Source of the DNA: Cyclobacteriaceae bacterium
Lineage (GTDB): Bacteria > Bacteroidota > Bacteroidia > Cytophagales > Cyclobacteriaceae
Direction of reading: 5' to 3'
DNA length: 64,000 nucleotides
NCBI GenBank assembly: GCA_026129485.1
Contig: JAHCHY010000016.1
Location: 1-64,000 of the forward strand
Positions 40,914 to 47,891 of this stretch are shown here, piece by piece (the stretch's first letter is position 1; every line of letters starts with the position of its first letter). The notes beneath the pieces are model-generated. The model worked only from the letters and a program-made list of their open reading frames with translations, was not told the origin of the DNA and ran no database searches. The position numbers and the translations under genes are program-made.

Positions 40914-42110
40914 TTACTTCAGTTGTGCCAACGCTTCTTTTAACCTGCGCATGGCCTCTACCAATTCTTTTTCGGAAGCGGCATAGGAAAGGCGCACGCA
41001 TTTTTCTTCGCCAAAAGCGCCACCGGGCACTAATGAAACGTGGGCTTTTTCCAAAATGTATAAGCAAAGATCATCGCCATCTTTAATTACACGGTCGCCA
41101 TCTTTTTTACCATAGTAATAGCTCACATCCGGGAAGAAGTAGAAAGCGCCTTGCGGATAGTTGGCCTTAACCCCGGGAATCTCTTTCAGTAAATTATACA
41201 CAATATCCCTGCGCTTGTGGTATGCTTTTACCATTTCGTTTGTAGGGCCAAGATCACCGGTAATGGCAGCCAATGCACCGCGTTGCGATATGGAGCAGTT
41301 GGCCGAAGTGATCTGGCCTTGCACCTTGTTGCTGCCATCCACTACCCATTTAGGAGCAGCAATATAGCCCACACGCCAGCCCGTCATGGCAAAGCCTTTG
41401 GCAAAGCCGTTTACGGTGATGGTTCGGTCAAACATACCGGGTATGGAAGCCATGCTGGTTTGATCCCCGGCAAAGTTGATGTGCTCATAAATTTCGTCTG
41501 CAATTACCATCACGCCTTCGTGCTTCAGCACAACCTGTGCAATAGCTTCCAGCTCTTTTTTGCTGAATACGGAGCCGGTTGGATTACAGGGTGAAGAAAA
41601 AATAATGGCTTTTGTTTTAGGAGTAATCGCAGCCTCAACCTGTGCTGCTATTACCTTAAAATCATTTTCGAGCGTGCCCTTTACAATAACCGGTGTGGCT
41701 TCGGCCAGCCGAACCAACGCATCGTAGCTTACCCAATAAGGGGAGAATACGATCACTTCATCGCCCGGGTTTAACAAAGCCAGCATTACGTTAGCAATGG
41801 ATTGCTTGGCCCCGTTGCTTACCACAATGTTCTCGGCCTTGTAAGGCACGTTGTTTTCTTTCTGGTACTTGGCTGCCAGCGCTTCGCGCAAATCCTGGTA
41901 GCCTGCCACGGGCGGGTATGAAAAATATTTTCCTTCATCAATAGCCTTTTTGGCGGCATCGCATATATGCTGCGGTGTTTTAAAATCAGGTTCGCCCAGG
42001 CTCAGGCTGATTACATCAATGCCTCTTTGCTTGAACTCGCGGGCTTTGGCGGCCATAGCCAGCGTGGCTGATTCCTGTATAGCTTCAATACGGTTTGAAA
42101 GTTTGCTCAT
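40914..42110 (-). CDS. PLP-dependent class I aminotransferase (aspartate aminotransferase type)
   Basis: 398 residues from ATG 42110, which begins MSKLSNRIEAIQESATLAMA; an in-frame ATG at 42131 would add seven unrelated residues. Class I signatures are SLGEPDFKTPQHI, FSYPPVAGYQDLREALAAKY, NGAKQSIANVMLALLNPGDE, SSPCNPTGSVFSKKE, VIADEIYEHI and VNGFAKGFAMTGWRVGYIAA with the PLP Lys. The closest group is 1-beta aspartate aminotransferases, which move amino groups between aspartate and 2-oxoglutarate. It precedes rfaE1 by 4 bases, but a metabolic link is not obvious. Confidence 0.92.
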   Translation of the reverse strand: MSKLSNRIEAIQESATLAMAAKAREFKQRGIDVISLSLGEPDFKTPQHICDAAKKAIDEGKYFSYPPVAGYQDLREALAAKYQKENNVPYKAENIVVSNGAKQSIANVMLALLNPGDEVIVFSPYWVSYDALVRLAEATPVIVKGTLENDFKVIAAQVEAAITPKTKAIIFSSPCNPTGSVFSKKELEAIAQVVLKHEGVMVIADEIYEHINFAGDQTSMASIPGMFDRTITVNGFAKGFAMTGWRVGYIAAPKWVVDGSNKVQGQITSANCSISQRGALAAITGDLGPTNEMVKAYHKRRDIVYNLLKEIPGVKANYPQGAFYFFPDVSYYYGKKDGDRVIKDGDDLCLYILEKAHVSLVPGGAFGEEKCVRLSYAASEKELVEAMRRLKEALAQLK

Positions 42111-42215
42111 GATTATAGAAAATGTGCCCAAAAGTAAGAAAGAATCTTAACGGGATGAACGGGAAATGAAGATTGGTTACTAACTTAAACACTTGTTAGT
42201 TAAATCCATTGTTAC

Positions 42216-42644
42216 ATGAATTTCAGAAATGGAAAAGTGCCCGTATTTTCATTCGGCACCTGTGTATTTGCGCTGGGTGCTGTACTTTTTATTATGCAAT
42301 GGATGACCCAGGGAAGCCGGATAAGGGCTGACGCAATGATTACCGATATTGAAGAGCGTTCGTGGACTGACTCTACCGGAGCTCCGCATTTTTCTTACCA
42401 TGCCAACCTTAAATTCAAAACAGAGCAGGGCGATACATTAACCGGTTATCTTTACACTTCCGGGCGTTTTAAATTTAAATCCGGTCAGGAAGTCAGGATC
42501 ACCTACCGGGCAGGCGAACAGCAAGTCTATCCCGCCAGGAGTAAACTGTTTTATTTGTTGTTTGGCGCAATTACCCTTTTGGGGATAGGAATTATGGTTG
42601 TCTCTTTTAAATTGGAATCTGAAAAATTTGATGAGGCAACCTGA
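42216..42644 (+). CDS. DUF3592 membrane protein
   Basis: 142 residues. Two membrane segments, one at about 10-30 (VPVFSFGTCVFALGAVLFIM) and one at about 110-130 (LFYLLFGAITLLGIGIMVVS), enclose an extracytoplasmic beta-rich domain (MITDIEERSWTDSTGAPHFS, YTSGRFKFKSGQEVRITY). This is the DUF3592 layout. Role unknown. Convergent with recR, 6 bases between stops. Confidence 0.85.
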   Translation: MNFRNGKVPVFSFGTCVFALGAVLFIMQWMTQGSRIRADAMITDIEERSWTDSTGAPHFSYHANLKFKTEQGDTLTGYLYTSGRFKFKSGQEVRITYRAGEQQVYPARSKLFYLLFGAITLLGIGIMVVSFKLESEKFDEAT

Positions 42645-42650
42645 TGCTAA

Positions 42651-43262
42651 TCAAATCTGAAACGGCACCCGGCTGCTGATGCTTCTGCCCAGCGTAATCT
42701 CATCGGTGTATTCCAGCTCGCCACCTACCGGCACCCCGCGTGCAATGGATGTTACTTTTACCGAAAAATCTTTTAATCTTTTATGGAGATAAAAAGCAGT
42801 AGTATCACCTTCCATGGTTGGGCTTAATGCCAGCACGATTTCTTTAATGGAACCTTGTGCGTGTGCCACACGATCTACCAATGCATCTATTTTCAGGTCG
42901 GAAGGCCCTACCCCATTCATGGGAGAAATTACACCGCCCAGCACATGATATACCCCGTGGTATTGCGCGGTGTTTTCAATGGCCATAACATCGTTGGTCT
43001 CTTCCACCACGCACAGCACCGATCTATCTCTGCGATGGCTTTTGCAGATGCTGCATTCTTCCGTATCGGAAATATTGAAGCACGTTTTGCAAAAGCGGAT
43101 CTGCTGGCGCATACGGTTAAGCGCATCGGCAAGGGCTGCTGTTTTATGCTCCGATTCTTTTACAAGATGCAGCACTAACCGTAAAGCCGTTTTCTTTCCA
43201 ATGCCGGGCAGCTTGGAAACCTCGTTTACAGCGTCTTCAATAAGTTTGGATGGAAATTCCAC
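42651..43262 (-). CDS. recR: Recombination protein RecR
   Basis: 203 residues, full length. The N-terminal HhH motif lies in VNEVSKLPGIGKKTALRLVL. The zinc site is CKTCFNISDTEECSICK (four Cys). The Toprim domain has VVEETNDVMAIE and LALSPTMEGDTTAFYL, and the Walker-like C-terminus has TSIARGVPVGGELEYTDEIT. RecR works with RecF/RecO to load RecA at single-strand gaps. It lies 15 bases downstream of clpS on the same strand. Confidence 0.97.
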   Translation of the reverse strand: MEFPSKLIEDAVNEVSKLPGIGKKTALRLVLHLVKESEHKTAALADALNRMRQQIRFCKTCFNISDTEECSICKSHRRDRSVLCVVEETNDVMAIENTAQYHGVYHVLGGVISPMNGVGPSDLKIDALVDRVAHAQGSIKEIVLALSPTMEGDTTAFYLHKRLKDFSVKVTSIARGVPVGGELEYTDEITLGRSISSRVPFQI

Positions 43263-43277
43263 GGCTCAATCCAGGTT

Positions 43278-43559
43278 TTAAAGTATGCGTGCATCAATGC
43301 CCGCCTCACAAATTGCCTCGCACATGGGCTTTAGCTCTGCTTCAGAACCATTGCGCACGGCACATTTACCTTTATAATGAATCAGCCAAGTGCATTGTTC
43401 GGCTTGTTCAGGTGTATGCTTACAAACGCGGATAAGCGTGCTGATCACGTGATCGAAGGTATTGAAATCATCATTAAAAACAACGAGGTCGCGCAGATCG
43501 GTGTCTTCAACCAGCTCCAGTAAATCCGTTTCGTAAAGTTCCTGCCGCTTTGTTTTCAT
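43278..43559 (-). CDS. clpS: ClpS-family adaptor protein
   Basis: 93 residues from ATG 43559 (a TTG 3 bases upstream is the only earlier option). The core pattern is LVVFNDDFNTFDHVISTLIR with VCKHTPEQAEQC and then IHYKGKCAVRNGSEAELKPM, matching the ClpS N-degron-binding fold. ClpS delivers N-end-rule substrates to ClpA/ClpAP or ClpC. A TACCTTTG -7-like box lies at 43570-43577 on the minus strand, very close to the start. Probably co-transcribed with recR. Confidence 0.92.
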   Translation of the reverse strand: MKTKRQELYETDLLELVEDTDLRDLVVFNDDFNTFDHVISTLIRVCKHTPEQAEQCTWLIHYKGKCAVRNGSEAELKPMCEAICEAGIDARIL

Positions 43560-43653
43560 CAACCAAACGCAAAGGTAAAAATTTTAGGTCATCAAAAGGC
43601 AGGTGGTTATACAGTCAATTTTTAGTTTCTTTGTCCACCACTGACATCTATTC

Positions 43654-45096
43654 ATGAGTCCGCTCCTTGTTGTTTCCATACTGGTAGGGTATTTCGCTGT
43701 TCTTATTGGCATCTCGTTTATCACCTCGCGGGGTGCAGATACGAACACCTTTTTCACAGCCAATCGTCAATCGCCCTGGTACCTGGTGGCTTTCGGTATG
43801 ATCGGGGCATCGCTATCGGGAGTAACCTTTGTATCGGTACCCGGTAATGTAGGGAAGGTGGGATTTGCCTATGCCCAGGTTGTGTTGGGATACCTGGTGG
43901 GCTACTGGGTTATTATCGGTGTGCTTATGCCGCTTTATTACCGGCTTAATTTAATTTCGATTTATGCTTACTTAGAACAGCGCTTTGATACATGGGCCCA
44001 TCGAACCGGGGCAGCATTCTTCCTGGTATCACGGACGATTGGCTCATCGCTGCGCTTGTTCCTGGCCGCCACGGTACTGCAGCTTTTTCTGTTTGATGCC
44101 TGGCTCGTTCCATTCTATGTAACCGTTGCCGTTACCATTGCGCTTATCTGGGTTTATACATTCAGGGGAGGTATTAAAACCATTGTGTGGACGGATACTT
44201 TCCAGACATTATTCCTGGTATCCGCATTAGTGGTTACAGTTATTATTATCGCCACGAAGCTGGAGTTAGGTTTTTCTGAGCTGTTTGCTTCGCTGCGTAC
44301 GCATGGCTACACCCGCATTTTTCATTTTGACGATGCGAACTCGACCTTATTCTTTCCCAAGCAGTTTATTGGCGGTGCCCTGATCACCATTACCATGACC
44401 GGGCTTGACCAGGAGATCATGCAAAAAAACCTGACTTGTAAAACACTAAAGGATGCCCAGAAAAACATGTTCTGGTTTAGTCTTATCATGGCTGCCGTTA
44501 CATTATTATTCCTGGTATTGGGCGGATTGCTTTACCTGTATAGTGAAGCAAACGGAATGGAAATACCAGCCTATACCGATGAGCTGTTTCCCCGGTTGGC
44601 TCAAACCAAAGAGCTGGGCCTGGTTGTGGGGGTTTTCTTCTTATTGGGAATCACGGCTTCATCTTACGCCAGTGCCGATTCTGCATTGGCAGGGCTCACC
44701 ACATCATTTTGTATTGATTTTCTCAATTTCAAAAACAAGCCTGAAGCCGTGAGGTTGCGTGAAAAGTTTATCGTGCACCTGTCTTTTTCGCTTCTTTTCC
44801 TGCTCATCATTGTTGTTTTTAAGGAGATCAATGAAAAATCGGTAATTGACGCTGTGCTGAATGTAGCCGGCTACACCTATGGTCCGTTGCTGGGACTTTT
44901 CTCATTCGGAATATTTACCAACCGTAAGCTGAAAGGCGCTGCCGTTCTTGCGGTGTGCTTACTCTCACCGGTTTTAAGCTATGCGGTCAGCAGCCAGGCA
45001 CCGGCCTGGTTTAATGGTTATAAAATAGGGCTTGAAGTTTTGTTGATAAACGGATTGATCACGTTTGGCGGACTTTGGCTGATCTCTAAAAAATGA
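43654..45096 (+). CDS. Sodium/solute symporter (SSS family)
   Basis: 480 residues with about 13 membrane segments. SSS signatures are FFTANRQSPWYLVAFGMIGA, SLSGVTFVSVPG, WTDTFQTLFLVSALVV, MTGLDQEIMQKNLTCKTLKD and GITASSYASADSALAGLTTS. The family imports sugars, amino acids or vitamins with Na+; the substrate here is unknown. A strong hairpin follows the stop directly. Confidence 0.93.
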   Translation: MSPLLVVSILVGYFAVLIGISFITSRGADTNTFFTANRQSPWYLVAFGMIGASLSGVTFVSVPGNVGKVGFAYAQVVLGYLVGYWVIIGVLMPLYYRLNLISIYAYLEQRFDTWAHRTGAAFFLVSRTIGSSLRLFLAATVLQLFLFDAWLVPFYVTVAVTIALIWVYTFRGGIKTIVWTDTFQTLFLVSALVVTVIIIATKLELGFSELFASLRTHGYTRIFHFDDANSTLFFPKQFIGGALITITMTGLDQEIMQKNLTCKTLKDAQKNMFWFSLIMAAVTLLFLVLGGLLYLYSEANGMEIPAYTDELFPRLAQTKELGLVVGVFFLLGITASSYASADSALAGLTTSFCIDFLNFKNKPEAVRLREKFIVHLSFSLLFLLIIVVFKEINEKSVIDAVLNVAGYTYGPLLGLFSFGIFTNRKLKGAAVLAVCLLSPVLSYAVSSQAPAWFNGYKIGLEVLLINGLITFGGLWLISKK

Positions 45097-45122
45097 CGGA
45101 GCCCCGACAAGTCGGGGCTCCG
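45097..45122. terminator. Strong hairpin between convergent genes
   Basis: Perfect 12-base inverted repeat CGGAGCCCCGAC (45097-45108) and GTCGGGGCTCCG (45111-45122) right after the symporter stop. There is no T-run after it on the plus strand, so it may act as a bidirectional hairpin or mRNA 3'-end stabiliser. Confidence 0.6.
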
Positions 45123-45147
45123 CAGATTAAAGTACCAACGACTTAGA

Positions 45148-45456
45148 CTATCGCCAGTTTCTTACATATTCAAATTTTTCCACTTTGCCGTCTTTCTTTA
45201 CTACAATGGTGTAATAGCCGGCTCGCACATCTGAAAAATCAATTATCATTTTTCGCTTCATTAGCCGTTGCGAAGTAATCGGGGTTCCTTCCTCTGACAA
45301 CACTACTACATGCGCACCCAGCATTTCGCGATCTACCTTAAATATGAACTGGTTTTCATTCCGGGTGCGGATCACATCAACCGGGTCGTTTGCATACACC
45401 GGTAAAACAGCGGTCATTATTAAAACAAGGGCTGAGAATTTTATTATGGATTTCAT
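45148..45456 (-). CDS. Small secreted beta-strand protein, unknown function
   Basis: 102 residues. A signal peptide (MKSIIKFSALVLIMTAVLPV, then YA) precedes a beta-rich domain (IFKVDREMLGAHVVVLSEEG, then MIIDFSDVRAGYYTIVVKKD). Its strand order recalls the C-terminal sorting domains of type IX secreted proteins, but it stands alone, so this is only resemblance. I do not recognise a family. Confidence 0.7.
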   Translation of the reverse strand: MKSIIKFSALVLIMTAVLPVYANDPVDVIRTRNENQFIFKVDREMLGAHVVVLSEEGTPITSQRLMKRKMIIDFSDVRAGYYTIVVKKDGKVEKFEYVRNWR

Positions 45457-45583
45457 TTCGTTAGGGTGCTTTGGTCTATGTAATGGGTTTTGCCAAAACC
45501 CTGCCCTTAATAAAAAGCCTGTTAAACAGCCCTAAAATGCAGCCTAAGGCCCGGGGGTTCATCCCACTATGGGAATGTCAGTC

Positions 45584-45919
45584 TTACGATAATTCCAAAG
45601 CAGGATCCCAGAACACGTTTTTAAAGTCCTGAACCTGGTCTTTCTTCACCCTGATGCCCTCTTTTTCCAACCGGTTCTTCATTGCGGAAGGCGTTTCAAA
45701 GTGATGCTTACCGGTTAGCAAACCGTTACGGTTCACTACCCGGTGAGCCGGAATCTTTTTATGCGTATGTGCCGCATTCATGGCCCAACCTACCATGCGT
45801 GCGCTCAGGCCCGTGCCGAGGTAACGGGCTATTGCGCCATAGCTGCTCACCCGTCCACAGGGTATCAGTTTTACCACCTCATACACATCGTCAAAGAAAG
45901 AGTAGGTTTTATTTTTCAT
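45584..45919 (-). CDS. MGMT-family alkyltransferase-like protein (no active-site Cys)
   Basis: 111 residues. The fold is that of the C-terminal domain of O6-alkylguanine-DNA alkyltransferase: FFDDVYEVVKLIPCGRVSSY, ARYLGTGLSARMVGWAMNA, KIPAHRVVNRNG. The active-site motif is PAHRV (57-61): Ala58 replaces the acceptor Cys of PCHRV. Such alkyltransferase-like proteins bind O6-alkylguanine without repair and recruit nucleotide excision repair. The start at 45919 suits the usual size. Confidence 0.9.
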   Translation of the reverse strand: MKNKTYSFFDDVYEVVKLIPCGRVSSYGAIARYLGTGLSARMVGWAMNAAHTHKKIPAHRVVNRNGLLTGKHHFETPSAMKNRLEKEGIRVKKDQVQDFKNVFWDPALELS

Positions 45920-45988
45920 GTAAGCTGTTTAACGGAAAAACAGGTTCAAATTAAGCGGTCAGCGGTGTTTTTACCCCTTAAAAAGGGT

Positions 45989-45996
45989 TAAATTTG
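45989..45996 (+). promoter_or_regulatory. Possible -7 element of the 507-residue secreted protein gene
   Basis: TAAATTTG fits TAnnTTTG and is 32 bases before the start at 46029. No clear TTTG lies 19 bases upstream. Weak prediction. Confidence 0.35.
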
Positions 45997-46028
45997 CGTT
46001 TCTAAAAAAATTCTGGCCTAACTTATCC

Positions 46029-47552
46029 ATGAAATATTGCCTTTCAGTCGTTTTGTTTTTTAGCCTGGCTGTAACAGCATACGCTCAACATATTATTGTT
46101 CCGGATTCTGCCACATGGAGCAATATAAAAGAAGGCGCCACGCTTCAGTTCACTATTTCAACAGACGATGCGCATAAGCCCATGTTTCAATTGGAAGGAG
46201 CAAAAGGGTTGGGTATTATTCTGGATAGCATTGGCAATTTTTCATGGACACCCGCCTACACGCTGGTGGATCGCTTAGAGAAACAAAAAGAGTTTAGCGT
46301 AATCGTTCAGGCATCGTGGAAGGATGGCAGGAGGGTAAGCCGGACACTCAACTTTACAGTACATCATCAAAACCAGGCCCCGGTTATTGAAGACCTGCCT
46401 GTGTTTTATGTGAAGCAATCTTCTGCCAATCAATATCAGATACCCAATGAATATGTAAGCGATCCGGATGGAGATCCGATCATATTCAGATCGGTTCAAT
46501 CGCAAATGCCCGAGGGTGCCGCATTATCCTCGCAAGGCTTGTTAACGTGGTCGCCTTCACGCAGCCAGTTTAATGCATTAAAAAATAATCCGCTCACCAT
46601 CGAGTTCATTGTGCAGGATCAACCCGAGAAAGCCGAAACAAAAGGCAAAATAAGAATAGCCCAAACCCAGCTCGATCTGCCACCCGAAATGCTGATTGTA
46701 CCGGGCGATAGTGTTATTACGATTAAGGAAGATGACCGGGTAAACCTTAAGATCTATATATCTGATCCCAACGGGGATGACAATATTATGAGTGTATCCT
46801 TTATCTCTTCGGATGGACGCATTGAGCAAAGCAGCCTGGTGCAAAGTACACCTACACAAGCCGAGTTTACCTGGACACCCGGCTATTATTTTGTACAGGA
46901 AATTGAGAAGACCAAACCCGTTAACATCATATTTTTTGCGCTGGATAAATCCAATAACCGGGTACAACGTAAAGTAAGCATTGTAGTAAAGGATACTGAA
47001 AACATGGACGAGAAGCATAAGTTTCTCTACATGAAATACCGCAGCTCGCTGGTTCAGGCCAAGGCATTGCTCGACATCCTGGACAATAATTACGATGTAT
47101 TAAATAAGGCTTATCGCAAAGCCAAGCGCGGCAAAAAAAACCGATCCCTGGTTAACGCTTCGTTAGGTGCCACTACCGGCCTGTCGCCCGTTGTGCTGGA
47201 TACGGATCCTTCTAAAGTGGTATCGGCTGTTGGTGGTACCACCGTGCTTACGTTAGGTACACTGGAAGCCACCGAGGTGTTAGGTAAATCCAAAAACGAC
47301 ATTATGGACCGGTTAAAGATAAACGTAGAAATCCGCAATCAGCTGCAGTTAGAGGGCGACAACTTTGCCCGTAAGTATGCGCTTAAATCTACCCGGCTGG
47401 ACGAAAAGACTTTTAATAGCGACCGCGATAAGCTGTTACCCATCATCAACAACCAGAAACTGATAACGCTGGAGCTGGATGCCAATAAAGCAACACCCAA
47501 CTACACGGTTCAGCAAATGAAGAAAACCTTCCCTGATTTTGCCGAAGAGTAA
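46029..47552 (+). CDS. Secreted protein with cadherin-like repeats and helical C-terminal domain
   Basis: 507 residues. A signal peptide (MKYCLSVVLFFSLAVTAYAQ) precedes three putative cadherin/dystroglycan-like beta modules at about 25-330. Each ends in a run such as LSSQGLLTWSPSRSQFNAL, with calcium-type acidic turns (SDPDGDPIIF, SDPNGDDNIM). The C-terminal third (about 330-507) is helical and charged (HKFLYMKYRSSLVQAKALLD, RLKINVEIRNQLQLEGDNF). I know no family with the full layout. It may be a surface adhesin-type protein. The tRNA gene follows 71 bases downstream. Confidence 0.75.
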   Translation: MKYCLSVVLFFSLAVTAYAQHIIVPDSATWSNIKEGATLQFTISTDDAHKPMFQLEGAKGLGIILDSIGNFSWTPAYTLVDRLEKQKEFSVIVQASWKDGRRVSRTLNFTVHHQNQAPVIEDLPVFYVKQSSANQYQIPNEYVSDPDGDPIIFRSVQSQMPEGAALSSQGLLTWSPSRSQFNALKNNPLTIEFIVQDQPEKAETKGKIRIAQTQLDLPPEMLIVPGDSVITIKEDDRVNLKIYISDPNGDDNIMSVSFISSDGRIEQSSLVQSTPTQAEFTWTPGYYFVQEIEKTKPVNIIFFALDKSNNRVQRKVSIVVKDTENMDEKHKFLYMKYRSSLVQAKALLDILDNNYDVLNKAYRKAKRGKKNRSLVNASLGATTGLSPVVLDTDPSKVVSAVGGTTVLTLGTLEATEVLGKSKNDIMDRLKINVEIRNQLQLEGDNFARKYALKSTRLDEKTFNSDRDKLLPIINNQKLITLELDANKATPNYTVQQMKKTFPDFAEE

Positions 47553-47565
47553 AGGGAAACAGGCA

Positions 47566-47596
47566 TTTGTCGAATTAAAAATTCCCATTACTTTTG
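47566..47596 (+). promoter_or_regulatory. Promoter of tRNA-Ser
   Basis: TTTG (47566-47569), a 19-base spacer, then TACTTTTG (47589-47596): exact match to TTTG-N19-TAnnTTTG. The tRNA begins 27 bases downstream. Confidence 0.75.
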
Positions 47597-47623
47597 CAGT
47601 CCTTAAAGCAAAAACCAGCACAC

Positions 47624-47713
47624 AGAGGAGTGGTAGAGTGGTTTATTGCACCGGTCTTGAAAACCGGAGACCGTTCACGCGGTCCGGGGGTTCGAATCCC
47701 TCCTCCTCTGCCA
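47624..47713 (+). tRNA. tRNA-Ser (anticodon UGA)
   Basis: 90 bases including an encoded CCA (47711-47713). The acceptor stem AGAGGAG (47624-47630) pairs with CTCCTCT (47703-47709), with discriminator G. The anticodon stem is CCGGT and ACCGG around the loop CTTGAAA, giving anticodon TGA at 47658-47660. The long variable arm (GACCGTTCACGCGGTC) marks a class II tRNA, and the T arm contains GGTTCGAATCC. These traits identify tRNA-Ser for UCA and related codons. Confidence 0.96.
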
Positions 47714-47727
47714 GTAACTGATCAATC

Positions 47728-47762
47728 AAAAGCCCGAATTCTCTATGAATTCGGGCTTTTTT
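47728..47762 (+). terminator. Terminator after tRNA-Ser
   Basis: A 13-base stem AAAAGCCCGAATT (47728-47740) and AATTCGGGCTTTT (47748-47760), loop CTCTATG, ending in a T-run. Placed 15 bases after the tRNA end. Confidence 0.88.
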
Positions 47763-47891
47763 ATTGGTCTCAATAATGGGATTCAGAGGTCGAACTTCAT
47801 TCGTGTTTTTTTTATTTTGCCGCAAGAAAACCGTAGATTAATGTAAAGGTGCATGCGACAAAACGTGCGGATATGCCCGGGTAGAAAGTCA

